Positions 1 to 6,745 of a DNA stretch of 11,396 nucleotides are shown here, one piece after another. Made by a program: the position numbers and the translations under genes. Origin of the DNA: Bacillota bacterium (GTDB lineage: Bacteria > Bacillota > Sulfobacillia > Sulfobacillales > Sulfobacillaceae). How positions within the stretch are numbered: the first letter of the stretch is position 1; each line of letters begins with the position of its first letter. The notes below the pieces were generated by a model, which was not told the DNA's origin, ran no database searches, and saw nothing but the letters and a program-made list of their open reading frames with translations. Where the stretch lies: NCBI GenBank assembly GCA_023381095.1, contig JAMCTO010000173.1, positions 1 through 11,396 on the forward strand, in the 5' to 3' direction.

Positions 1-153
1 CCGGCCCCCCCGAGACCATTGGTAATCTCCGAAAATTCCCGTGATCATGCGAGATCGCTGCGCATCGACCTGACGCAAGGGGTGTCCACAGTCTCGACAC
101 ACCCCCAAGGCATCGATAGCGTCGCGCTCTTGGCACATCCCATGATCTAACAT
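1..153 (-). CDS. Partial CxxC protein, N-terminal fragment running off the left edge (possible transposase)
   Basis: An open frame starts at ATG 153 and stays open to the window edge (51 codons). In-frame GTG codons at 189 and 174 are alternative starts; the frame is closed upstream by TAA at 204-202. Residues 19-23 read CRDCG, a zinc-knuckle half. They are followed by a basic patch and then TGIFGDYQWSR. The order CxxCG, basic stretch, T-x-x-G-x-(5)-R is reminiscent of the N-terminal region of ISKra4/UPF0236-type transposases, where a zinc ribbon precedes the RNase H core. The catalytic domain is outside the window, so the assignment is inference only. No convincing ribosome binding site was seen. 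It could equally be an unrelated zinc-ribbon protein or not a gene. Confidence 0.35.
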   Translation of the reverse strand, partial: MLDHGMCQERDAIDALGVCRDCGHPLRQVDAQRSRMITGIFGDYQWSRGGR

Positions 154-267
154 AACTGGCAATTTGTGACTCACAATATTAAGGCGCACCCTCGTAGTCT
201 TTTAATTTAAGACGGTGACAGAACAACACATTGCGAGCGCCTGTGAATAAACTAGGGTGAATTCCAG
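154..267. other. Intergenic stretch with two short palindromes
   Basis: The gap lies between the edge ORF and ykuK. It holds a 13-base perfect palindrome, TTGTGACTCACAA (164-176), and an AT-rich inverted repeat with GTCTT/AAGAC arms (195-211). The second could be a weak 3' hairpin for ykuK on the minus strand, but no T-run follows it. The first sits just upstream of the edge ORF, where an operator could lie. No promoter was identified. Confidence 0.3.
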
Positions 268-738
268 TTATTTGGTGTACCGGTCGGCCACTTTAGACGC
301 ACCAAAAGAGTACGGTTTGATGGCAGCGTGATAGCCGCTGCCCACGACCATTCCCACAATCTCCCTGTGTCTCAAAATGGTGTCCCCTTGTTGTCCCACG
401 TCAATGTGAATTTCCACATCGATGTCCCCAAATCCGGACCGTTCCAACCATGTCGTCAAGCCCGCCGCCACGGTCAAGCTCATGGATGTTTCATACATAA
501 TTTTCTGCCGCAAACTTTTTATCGCTCGACGCCGGGATTTGTGAAAGTAATATCGGCCACCTTTTCCCAAATGGTGCACAACGATAGCTGTGACAAAGAT
601 GGTTTCTTGGCGCGTATGGGAATCCGTTCCAATGATCAATTTGTACCGATCATTAGGGCATTCTGTCATATACGCCAACAAATCCGTATAGGTATCTTCG
701 ACCGATAAACGCCCTTTGGTAGGACTTTCGAACATCAT
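268..738 (-). CDS. ykuK: YkuK-type ribonuclease H-like protein (DUF458 family)
   Basis: This 156-residue protein matches in length and motifs the DUF458/RNase_H_like family whose reference member is Bacillus subtilis YkuK. The fold is RNase H-like, but no substrate or reaction is established for the family. Acidic residues that could make up the metal site are D39 in IGTDSH (36-41), E83 in the MYETS segment, D113 in HIDVGQ and D152 near the C-terminus. The conserved tail has GYHAAIKPYSFGAS (135-148). Two ATG codons stand in tandem at 738 and 735. A GAGGTGA ribosome binding site lies inside the end of rsmA, only 7 bases upstream of the gene, so it is probably translated from the rsmA transcript. 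In Bacillus, ykuK is not part of the ksgA cluster, so this neighbourhood differs. The family call is fairly secure; the function is unknown. Confidence 0.85.
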   Translation of the reverse strand: MMFESPTKGRLSVEDTYTDLLAYMTECPNDRYKLIIGTDSHTRQETIFVTAIVVHHLGKGGRYYFHKSRRRAIKSLRQKIMYETSMSLTVAAGLTTWLERSGFGDIDVEIHIDVGQQGDTILRHREIVGMVVGSGYHAAIKPYSFGASKVADRYTK

Positions 739-745
739 TCCTACA

Positions 746-1609
746 TCACCTCGTTTGGCCCGGCAGTAACCGAGCTAACACAACCCACTCCTCGATGGTA
801 AGATTTTCGGCACGTGCGGTAGGGATTAAGCCTACTCCTAGCATTAAGCTTTCCCATTGTTCCGCCGTATATGGAGATTTTTCACCTTGTGCCAAGGCTT
901 GGCGCAACATTTTACGGCGATGGGTGAATCCGGAATGCACGACCCAGTGAAATTCCGCAAATCCAACCGGCAAATCTTTCCCGTGAGTTAATTTTATCAC
1001 TGTAGAGTCCACTTCGGGAACCGGATAGAAATGAGACTGAGATATGGTAAACTCCCTCTCTATTTTTGCATTGTAACGCAAAATGACGCCCAAAGCATTG
1101 CTCTGCCGTGAGCCCGGTTCAGTGGTCAAGCGGTCAGCCACCTCTTTTTGGACCGTCACGACCGCTGTATGCCAGGGTACACCATCGCCAGCGAATTTTG
1201 CCAACAGCGGACCGGTAATGTAGTAAGGCAAGTTACCGATAAAGGTCAGTGGTGCCGTTAGACCATACTGTTGAGGCAAATCTGCCCAATCCAGTGCCAA
1301 CGCGTCTGCTTCCACCACGGTAAGCCGACGATCAAATTGCTCTCCCCAGGTTTGGGAGAGAAACCGTGCCCAGCGGCGATCCAATTCGATAGCCACCACT
1401 CGCCAATCCTGTTCCAAGAGGGTCAGCGTCAATCCCCCGGGGCCCGGCCCAATTTCCACCACTTCGCGGGACCTTTCGGGCAACAGATCGGTGATGCGCT
1501 GAATCATCGCAAGATTGACTAAGAAATGCTGTCCCAACGGCTTATAAGATCCCAATCCTTGATTTTGCACGAGGTCTAATATGCCGGTACGGGTTCTGGG
1601 ATCAATCAC
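746..1609 (-). CDS. rsmA: 16S rRNA (adenine1518-N6/adenine1519-N6)-dimethyltransferase
   Basis: RsmA (KsgA) uses SAM to dimethylate two adjacent adenines in the helix 45 loop of 16S rRNA, late in small-subunit assembly in the cytoplasm. The 287 residues fit the family. Visible motifs are PLGQHFLVN (24-32), the SAM-binding loop VEIGPGPGGL (51-60), the acidic IELD (74-77), EADAL (100-104), the catalytic NLPYYIT (126-132) and FYPVPEVDSTVI (194-205). The start is GTG at 1609. Only a weak AGGCGG lies upstream, so a nearby alternative is possible. It begins 22 bases after the yabE stop and ends 7 bases before ykuK, which suggests cotranscription. In Bacillus rnmV (5S rRNA maturase) sits between yabE and this gene; there is no room for it here. 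No key residue is missing. Confidence 0.97.
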   Translation of the reverse strand: MIDPRTRTGILDLVQNQGLGSYKPLGQHFLVNLAMIQRITDLLPERSREVVEIGPGPGGLTLTLLEQDWRVVAIELDRRWARFLSQTWGEQFDRRLTVVEADALALDWADLPQQYGLTAPLTFIGNLPYYITGPLLAKFAGDGVPWHTAVVTVQKEVADRLTTEPGSRQSNALGVILRYNAKIEREFTISQSHFYPVPEVDSTVIKLTHGKDLPVGFAEFHWVVHSGFTHRRKMLRQALAQGEKSPYTAEQWESLMLGVGLIPTARAENLTIEEWVVLARLLPGQTR

Positions 1610-1631
1610 GTGTCGTATGCTACCGCCTGTT

Positions 1632-2621
1632 CTAGTTGAGAATGAAAACCGTCACATCCCTCACACCCCAGTCGATCGCCTGCCATCCACTATTAAAACA
1701 CAGGTCAATTCGGTCTCCGATTATTGCCGACCCAGTGTCCGCCGCAATAGCAAATCCATACCCGGGAATATAGAGACGAGTTCCTAGGGGAATCACCGCT
1801 GGGTCAACCGCGACTACGCCGTATTGTGCTTTAAGTCCCGTCGCCGTATACCCATTGGACCATGACGGGTCCGGCCAATATCCTGTACTGACCATAGACA
1901 TTTCGTGGGAAAACTGAACAACTTGGCCCCCCCGGGCAATGAGTTGCGAAGTACCATACAGGACAACTCGATTACTGGGCGGTTTTACCACCTTAGAAGT
2001 TAATGTTTTTTGAGACACAGGGAGGCCATTTTGATAAAGCACTTGAATCGTGGTCACTTTCTCACCAGACTGTCCCGGGGTCTTAATCTCATCATGTCCT
2101 TGAAAAAGGTTGGGATCGGGTTGGTATTGGGTGGCAAATGGCAATGATACGGTCACCGTCTTGTCACTAACCCAACGCCGAATCACATCCAATCTTGCCC
2201 CAGCCATCACCTCGTGGTTCAATCCAGGATGTACTGAATCCAGTGGACCTAAATGAATTTTTAAGGATTGCAAGATATCCCGTACGCGATAGTCAGTCGT
2301 CCAATATTGAAAATGACGATGTGCTGTGCGGACCCATATCGGCACCGCCTGCTTCACGTACAGTGTGATATTGCCGGAAACTTTTTGACCGAGACCTTGG
2401 GAGACGAAATTATGTGTATTGATGGGGATCTTCGCTTCAGCCAAAATCCTCCGCACGGTGGTTCGAAAAGTCCAAAACTTAATGGTGCGTTCTCCCTGAG
2501 GTCGATAATATGTAATGTCGACGTGACGTAGTTGAGTTGCGACCAGCCCAGTTCCTATGGCAGTAGCGGCAGCGGCTCCTAATAACCACATCCGCAATCC
2601 TTGAGATTTCCATATTGTCAA
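1632..2621 (-). CDS. yabE: YabE-like cell-wall protein with DUF348, G5 and 3D domains
   Basis: This is probably an extracellular, membrane-anchored or secreted peptidoglycan-modifying enzyme related to resuscitation-promoting and stationary-phase survival proteins. In order, a hydrophobic segment at residues 12-28 acts as signal anchor. Two DUF348 repeats follow (about 33-75 and 92-138), then a G5 domain (about 148-222) and a C-terminal 3D domain (about 243-329). The 3D aspartates are seen as D273 (VAVDP), D295 (AADTGS) and D303/D306 (GDRIDL). IPLGTRLYIPGYG is characteristic of the family. The start is TTG at 2621, chosen because AAAGGAGG lies 7 bases upstream; the ATG a few bases downstream is out of frame. 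The gene has its own promoter in the 146-base gap after tatD. yabE lies at the same place in Bacillus, which supports orthology. Confidence 0.92.
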   Translation of the reverse strand: MTIWKSQGLRMWLLGAAAATAIGTGLVATQLRHVDITYYRPQGERTIKFWTFRTTVRRILAEAKIPINTHNFVSQGLGQKVSGNITLYVKQAVPIWVRTAHRHFQYWTTDYRVRDILQSLKIHLGPLDSVHPGLNHEVMAGARLDVIRRWVSDKTVTVSLPFATQYQPDPNLFQGHDEIKTPGQSGEKVTTIQVLYQNGLPVSQKTLTSKVVKPPSNRVVLYGTSQLIARGGQVVQFSHEMSMVSTGYWPDPSWSNGYTATGLKAQYGVVAVDPAVIPLGTRLYIPGYGFAIAADTGSAIIGDRIDLCFNSGWQAIDWGVRDVTVFILN

Positions 2622-2628
2622 AAGCCGT

Positions 2629-2636
2629 CCTCCTTT
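2629..2636 (-). promoter_or_regulatory. Ribosome binding site deciding the TTG start of yabE
   Basis: AAAGGAGG on the minus strand lies 7 bases before TTG at 2621. It is a near-perfect match to the anti-Shine-Dalgarno complement and supports the non-ATG start. The only ATG nearby (2613) is in another frame. Confidence 0.85.
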
Positions 2637-2696
2637 ACCCGTCTGAATTTCTCGGTCTTTTCTCAGATTTTCCAGAAAATTACAATTCGCGCTCGA

Positions 2697-2726
2697 ATTT
2701 TATCGTCAAGCGCTCATTCCTGTCAA
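2697..2726 (-). promoter_or_regulatory. Sigma-A-type promoter of yabE
   Basis: The -35 box TTGACA (2726-2721) is perfect and is followed after 18 bases by TAAAAT (2702-2697), one mismatch from consensus. A GATAAA reading gives a 16-base spacer instead. Transcription would start near 2690 and leave a leader of about 70 bases. The leader has small inverted repeats (ATTTT-CTGG-AAAAT) of doubtful meaning. This uncouples yabE-rsmA-ykuK from the T-box control of metG-tatD. Confidence 0.7.
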
Positions 2727-2767
2727 TCCGAAATCGCCCCACTCCTTCCCAAATTAGCCAAATATTT

Positions 2768-3544
2768 CTATTCGCAACCCGCTCGCGAAAAGAGGTTATA
2801 AGTATTCGACATCGTGAACGCAAATACCTCTTTTGTGGAGCAATTTTTTTGAGCCGCTATGATTTCTGCGTTGCGAATGACCCGTAACGGCTCATTTCGC
2901 TGCCCCCTCCAAGGAGCCGGAGATAAATATGGCGCGTCAGTTTCCACCAACAATCTATCGGTGGGAACTCTAGCAGCCACCTCGCGTAATGCCTGCGCAT
3001 TTTTAAATGAGATCGGCCCCGCAAACGAAATATAGAAGCCTCGAGAAAGAAGGGCTTCAGCAAAGTCCCAGGAACCGGTAAAGCAGTGCAGCACGCCACT
3101 AATGCCCGGGACCTCATCTAAAAGATCTAGGGTATCCTGCTCTGCTTCCCGTGAATGCACTGATACTGGCAAGCCTAATTCGCGAGCCAGTCGCAGTTGT
3201 TGCAAAAACACTGCGCGCTGAGTCTCCATCGGGCTATTCATGTAATGGTAATCCAGCCCAATTTCCCCAATGCCCACCACTTTGAGCTCGGAGCTCCATT
3301 CTCGTAGCGTCTGCAAATCTGTTGCAACCACTTCTTTTGCATCATGAGGATGCACGCCAATCAGCGCAGAGATAAACGGCAATTGGTTTGCTAATGCAAT
3401 CGCACGTCCAGAGGTTGTCATCGAATATCCGGGAACCATCATCCCAATGCCCTGAGCTCGAGCCCGCTGATATACAGTCTCCCTGTCTTCATCAAATGCC
3501 TCGTCCTGGAGATGGCAATGACTGTCAAAAAGTTGGAGTGTCAT
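2768..3544 (-). CDS. tatD: TatD family metal-dependent hydrolase/deoxyribonuclease
   Basis: This 258-residue cytoplasmic TIM-barrel amidohydrolase-like protein (Bacillus YabD) belongs to a family with metal-dependent DNase activity implicated in DNA repair and turnover. The metal-site pattern is complete: FDSHCH (H9, H11), GEIGLDYH (E94), SVHSRE (H130), LHCFTG (H153) and ETDAPYL (D203). GVHPHD (63-68) is also typical. The ATG at 3544 overlaps the metG stop as ATGA, so translation is probably coupled to metG and expression is subject to the metG T-box. It ends with TAG. No clear terminator follows before the yabE promoter. Family assignment is secure; the physiological substrate is not known. 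Confidence 0.95.
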   Translation of the reverse strand: MTLQLFDSHCHLQDEAFDEDRETVYQRARAQGIGMMVPGYSMTTSGRAIALANQLPFISALIGVHPHDAKEVVATDLQTLREWSSELKVVGIGEIGLDYHYMNSPMETQRAVFLQQLRLARELGLPVSVHSREAEQDTLDLLDEVPGISGVLHCFTGSWDFAEALLSRGFYISFAGPISFKNAQALREVAARVPTDRLLVETDAPYLSPAPWRGQRNEPLRVIRNAEIIAAQKNCSTKEVFAFTMSNTYNLFSRAGCE

Positions 3545-5403
3545 TTCACCCGTGCCCCTTCTGCCAATGGTGATATCGGCGCTACAATGCTCAAAGTTCC
3601 CTCAGCCGAACCTGCCAACAACATACCTTCGCTTAAAATTCCCCGTAGTTTAACCGGCTTCAAATTGGCTACTAACACGACTTGTTTGTCGATTAAATCC
3701 TCCGGTTGATAGGTGGCCCTGATCCCCGACACAATGGTGCGTTCCCGCTCTCCGTCGAACACCGTCAGTTTTAATAGTCGGTCTGCACCCGACACAATTT
3801 CCGCATGACGAATAGTACCTACGCGCAAGTCTATTTTTTGAAAATCATCCAACGTAATCCACTCGGGCTCTGTCTTGGTAGGTTCAACACGGGGAAACAA
3901 GGGCTGACCTCGTCTAACGCGCATCCCCTTGGGAAATCCACCAAACACCGCCTCGCGAAATTCCTGTACCGGCAAATCGAGTCCAAGTTGCTGGCGGATT
4001 TTTTGCGGAGTTTCAACGAAAAACGGCGTTAATAGCACGGAGAGAACCCGGCAAACTTCCGCCAAATTATACAGCACCGTATTCAATCGGGCCCGCAATT
4101 CGGGTTTTCGTGCCAGAGCCCAAGGCTGTTGATCCTCAATATATTTATTGGCCACACGTACCAATTCGCTGATTGCCTGTAGCGCATCCGAAATTTGCAG
4201 ATTTTCCATCGCTGATTCTACCGAACGATAAACACGCGCCACTTCGGCTGCAAGCACACGGTTATCCTCTAAAACGTCTAACTCCGGAACCACCCCTTCA
4301 GTGAACCGCTCAATCATGGCGGTAGTACGGCTTAAAAGGTTTCCCAAATCGTTGGCCAAATCCACATTAATGCGCAGAATCAACGCATCCTCGGTGTAAT
4401 TGCCATCGGCTCCAAAAGGCACTTCTTTCAACAGGTAATAGCGGACCGCGTCAACCCCGTATTTGTCAATCAGGGTCAAGGGATCAACCACATTGCCGCG
4501 GGATTTGGACATTTTGGTATCTCCTAAAAGTACCCAACCATGACCGAAAACGTGCCGAGGTAAGGGTAGTCCTAAGGCCATCAGCATAATGGGCCATATA
4601 ATCGTGTGAAATCTGACGATTTCTTTGCCCACCAACTGCACATCAGGCGGCCAGGTACGGGCAAATTGCCCGGGATTAGATATGTATCCAGCAGCAGTTA
4701 AATAGTTGGACAAGGCATCGAACCAAACATAAATAACGTGGTCCGGATCATCAGGCACTGGGATTCCCCACTTCAATCCAGTCCGCGAAATCGATAAGTC
4801 TTCTAAACCGGCGCGCAAAAAAGCCAGCATCTCATTTTTTCGCGAAACCGGTTGAATAAAGTGGGGATGAGATTCAATATATTGAATCATATCCTCTTGG
4901 TAACGGCTCATACGGAAAAAATAACTCTCTTGTTGCACCCGCTCTACCGGCCGACCGCAATCAGGACACTTACCATCCACTAATTTAGACTCGGTCCAAA
5001 AGGACTCATCAGGCAGACAGTACCAACCTTCGTAAACTCCTTTGTAGACGTCTCCCTTATCACGCAGTTGAGCAAAAATTGACTGAACCACCTGGTAATG
5101 TCGAGGCTCAGTCGTACGAATAAAATCATCGTAGGAAATTCCCAGGCGCGCCCATAGAGGATCTTGAATCCGACCCACGATTTGATCCACTAATTGTCGC
5201 GGAGACATTCCCGCTTTTTCTGCACTCTTGGCAATCTTTTGGCCATGTTCATCAGTTCCGGTCACAAACCACACCGGTTCTCCCAACAACCGGTGAAATC
5301 GGGCTAAGGTGTCTGCGGCCACCGTGGTGTAGGCATGGCCTATGTGCAAATCTTCACTAGGATAATAAATCGGGGTAGTAACATACCACACAGGGCTCCC
5401 CAT
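3541..5403 (-). CDS. metG: Methionyl-tRNA synthetase
   Basis: MetRS is a class I synthetase that charges tRNA-Met with methionine using ATP. Starting at ATG 5403 it has 620 residues. Visible are HIGH (20-23), KMSKS (297-301), zinc-binding cysteines C129, C146 and C149 in the connective insert, an anticodon-binding helical region (about 390-500), and a C-terminal OB-fold tRNA-binding domain (about 514-620, with DLRVGTI and SEGMLLAG). Such a C-terminal domain dimerises MetRS in Bacillus. The frame is open to a GTG at 5457, but that codon lies in the T-box terminator. ATG 5403 has AGAAAGGA about 9 bases upstream, whereas the ATG at 5412 directly abuts that site. The stop overlaps tatD by four bases. 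It is controlled by the upstream Met T-box. Confidence 0.97.
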   Translation of the reverse strand: MGSPVWYVTTPIYYPSEDLHIGHAYTTVAADTLARFHRLLGEPVWFVTGTDEHGQKIAKSAEKAGMSPRQLVDQIVGRIQDPLWARLGISYDDFIRTTEPRHYQVVQSIFAQLRDKGDVYKGVYEGWYCLPDESFWTESKLVDGKCPDCGRPVERVQQESYFFRMSRYQEDMIQYIESHPHFIQPVSRKNEMLAFLRAGLEDLSISRTGLKWGIPVPDDPDHVIYVWFDALSNYLTAAGYISNPGQFARTWPPDVQLVGKEIVRFHTIIWPIMLMALGLPLPRHVFGHGWVLLGDTKMSKSRGNVVDPLTLIDKYGVDAVRYYLLKEVPFGADGNYTEDALILRINVDLANDLGNLLSRTTAMIERFTEGVVPELDVLEDNRVLAAEVARVYRSVESAMENLQISDALQAISELVRVANKYIEDQQPWALARKPELRARLNTVLYNLAEVCRVLSVLLTPFFVETPQKIRQQLGLDLPVQEFREAVFGGFPKGMRVRRGQPLFPRVEPTKTEPEWITLDDFQKIDLRVGTIRHAEIVSGADRLLKLTVFDGERERTIVSGIRATYQPEDLIDKQVVLVANLKPVKLRGILSEGMLLAGSAEGTLSIVAPISPLAEGARVK

Positions 5404-5441
5404 AATCTTCATTCCTTTCTCTGACGAATTGTGCCAATGAC

Positions 5442-5474
5442 AAAAAAATACCGCCACCTCGTTCTAGGGGCGAT
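5442..5474 (-). terminator. T-box intrinsic terminator in the metG leader
   Basis: The 5' arm ATCGCC plus CCT (5474-5466) pairs with AGG plus GGCGGT (3' arm ending at 5450), with one bulged T and a six-base loop, giving about 9 pairs. It is followed by TA and then seven T (5448-5442). The 5' arm is also the 3' arm of the antiterminator, so the two structures exclude each other. Confidence 0.9.
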
Positions 5475-5671
5475 GTCATCGCGGTACCACCCTATTCGCT
5501 GTCAAAAAGACAGCCTTTAATGTTCGTTAACGGGAACCCCCGGGGATCCTACTCTTGGTTCGCATCCCGACTCCAGGGCCATAGTCAGTTCGGTTTTGGG
5601 TCCCGGGCTTTCACCATCTCCCGGATCGCTTTTACCTGTTCCCAACCGACGCTCCCCTTCCGCGTCATAGT
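5442..5671 (-). ncRNA. T-box riboswitch leader, methionine specific, upstream of metG
   Basis: A T-box senses uncharged tRNA, here tRNA-Met, and allows readthrough into metG. The T-box sequence AGGGTGGTACCGCG lies at 5493-5480. The Stem I distal part is a hairpin with CCGGG/CCCGG arms around AGATGGTGAAAG (5624-5603). The specifier is AUG at 5582-5580, inside GACTATGGCC and followed by TGGAGTC, matching the gene it controls. A Stem III hairpin has GCTGTC/GACAGC arms around a T5 loop (5514-5498). The antiterminator would pair AGGG with CCCT around a GCGAT-GAC-ATCGC hairpin (5493-5466). The terminator pairs ATCGCC and CCT with AGG and GGCGGT. The segment ATCGCCCCT (5474-5466) is shared by both, the classic switch. 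The 5' end is inferred from the promoter. Confidence 0.93.
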
Positions 5672-5677
5672 ACTGGT

Positions 5678-5706
5678 ATTCTATCAATTGTCTGATAGCG
5701 CGTCAA
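5678..5706 (-). promoter_or_regulatory. Sigma-A-type promoter of the T-box-metG-tatD transcript
   Basis: The -35 box TTGACG (5706-5701) is followed by a 17-base spacer and the -10 box TAGAAT (5683-5678). Each box has one mismatch to consensus. The predicted start is near 5671, giving a leader of about 230 bases to the terminator and about 270 to the metG start, a normal size for a T-box. Confidence 0.8.
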
Positions 5707-5937
5707 ATATACTTCTACGCGGGATGAGTGCACCTGTCACAAACCTTTAGATTAAGGTCGGCTGACAAATTCTCGAAGTCACGAATCATGCGTTTCGATC
5801 TTGCTTCACCTTGTACAGAATGCTGATTCCGTGAGGTGAAATTGCCTCTCTCCCCTTCTCGCAACGAATGTCGTGCCCCGAAAATATCCTGCGCCACAAA
5901 CAGAACTGGGATCCCCGTTTAAAAAGCGTCGGGGGTG
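5707..5937. other. Intergenic stretch between ispF and the metG promoter, with an inverted repeat
   Basis: No gene is supported here. The minus-strand open frame of 60 codons at 5897-5715 starts with GTG, has no ribosome binding site and resembles nothing recognised. An inverted repeat has outer arms TTCACCT (5805-5811) and AGGTGAA (5834-5840), with a nested GAAT/ATTC. It has no T-run, so it is not a standard terminator. Just after the ispF stop, CCCCG and CGGGG flank a T-rich loop; this is at best a weak 3' hairpin. Confidence 0.35.
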
Positions 5938-6423
5938 TCAACTTACAGGCCATAACAAAACTACAGCTTGAGCCATGATTCCTTCTTCACGGCCCAACAT
6001 CCCCAAATGATCGGTAGTCGTCGCCTTAATGGATACTTGGCTCGGCGCAATATCCATCGCGTGAGCCAAAATTTCTTGAATTTGCTGCCGATAGGGTGCC
6101 AGTTTTGGCATTTCAGCCACCACCGTAGCATCAACATTCCCTATAACGTACCGTTGCTCTTTCGTCATTTCGCAGACACGCTGTAGCAGCGTTATCGAAC
6201 GGGCACCATCAACTTCCGGCTGGCCTCGACGGAAATACTGGCCTAAGTCGCCCAGTGCCAGTGCTCCTAAAAGCGCATCCATAATCGCATGGGTTAATAC
6301 GTCTCCATCTGTATCGCCTTCCAGCCCCAAACGGTGGGGTATGGTTACCCCCCCTAACACCAGATCCCGTCCTGGAACCAAAGGGTGGACATCAATTCCT
6401 TGGCCAATTCGTGCCTGTCTCAA
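5938..6423 (-). CDS. ispF: 2-C-methyl-D-erythritol 2,4-cyclodiphosphate synthase
   Basis: IspF converts CDP-ME 2-phosphate to MEcPP, releasing CMP, in the MEP isoprenoid pathway. It is a cytoplasmic homotrimer. Starting at TTG 6423 it has 161 residues, the usual family length. Metal ligands D11 and H13 (GIDVHPL) and H45 (DGDVLTHA) are present, as are GDLG (59-61) and KATTTDHLGMLGREEG (133-148). The frame extends to ATG 6516, which would add 31 residues without family resemblance. TTG 6423 is preferred because of family length and GGAAGGTG about 10 bases upstream, but ATG 6516 (GAGGA at 12 bases) cannot be excluded. Two things are odd. The usual FPDTD loop reads FRRGQ (64-68), and RIGHGYDVH-type residues are altered to RIGQGIDVH. 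ispD and cysS, common neighbours, are absent. It may be divergent rather than inactive. Confidence 0.9.
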   Translation of the reverse strand: MRQARIGQGIDVHPLVPGRDLVLGGVTIPHRLGLEGDTDGDVLTHAIMDALLGALALGDLGQYFRRGQPEVDGARSITLLQRVCEMTKEQRYVIGNVDATVVAEMPKLAPYRQQIQEILAHAMDIAPSQVSIKATTTDHLGMLGREEGIMAQAVVLLWPVS

Positions 6424-6745
6424 GGGGTTTACACACCTTCCAGTATCAGCCACATTCTCGACGTCCTTGAGAACAGCTGATTTCTCGTCATTATACGCCA
6501 AATGAGTAAGGTCCATAAAACAATCGTGTCCTCAAGCCGTTCGGTCGGTTATGTTTGACCTAAAAAGAGTTCGGGAGCCTGATGTGTTCTTTCCGTAGCC
6601 GGAAAGCAACAACGCGTTTTGAGCCACTCAAATAGGGCAACCTCCTTTCCGTCAACTTCCATGGAATCGCCCCCTGGTTCTGCAAGATAGTCCATCGACA
6701 CGGAAATACACAACCATAGTGTATCGGATCTCCACCCCTCCTAAT
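6424..6745. other. Stretch between the PuuD-like remnant and ispF, with an orphan ribosome binding site
   Basis: The ispF-proximal 93 bases are open in the ispF frame (see ispF). Beyond that is a minus-strand open frame of 48 codons (6695-6549) that has no ribosome binding site at its ATG and is not recognised. A strong GGAAAGGAGG (6650-6641) lies 9 bases before a TTG (6631) opening a frame of about 20 codons. A GTG at 6627 opens a 31-codon frame that ends just before ATG 6516. These could be a leader peptide or the remains of a lost gene. No promoter or terminator is convincing. Confidence 0.3.

Noticed and set aside
164..176. CRP/FNR-like operator reading of TTGTGACTCACAA
   Set aside because: The half-sites are separated by one base instead of the six expected between TGTGA and TCACA, so it does not fit that regulator class.
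5404..5457. Extended N-terminus of metG from GTG 5457
   Set aside because: The codon lies in the T-box terminator stem and T-run; ATG 5403 has a proper ribosome binding site and matches the family N-terminus.
5715..5897. 60-codon minus-strand frame ending in a CxxC
   Set aside because: GTG start without ribosome binding site, no recognisable family, and it ends immediately upstream of the metG promoter.
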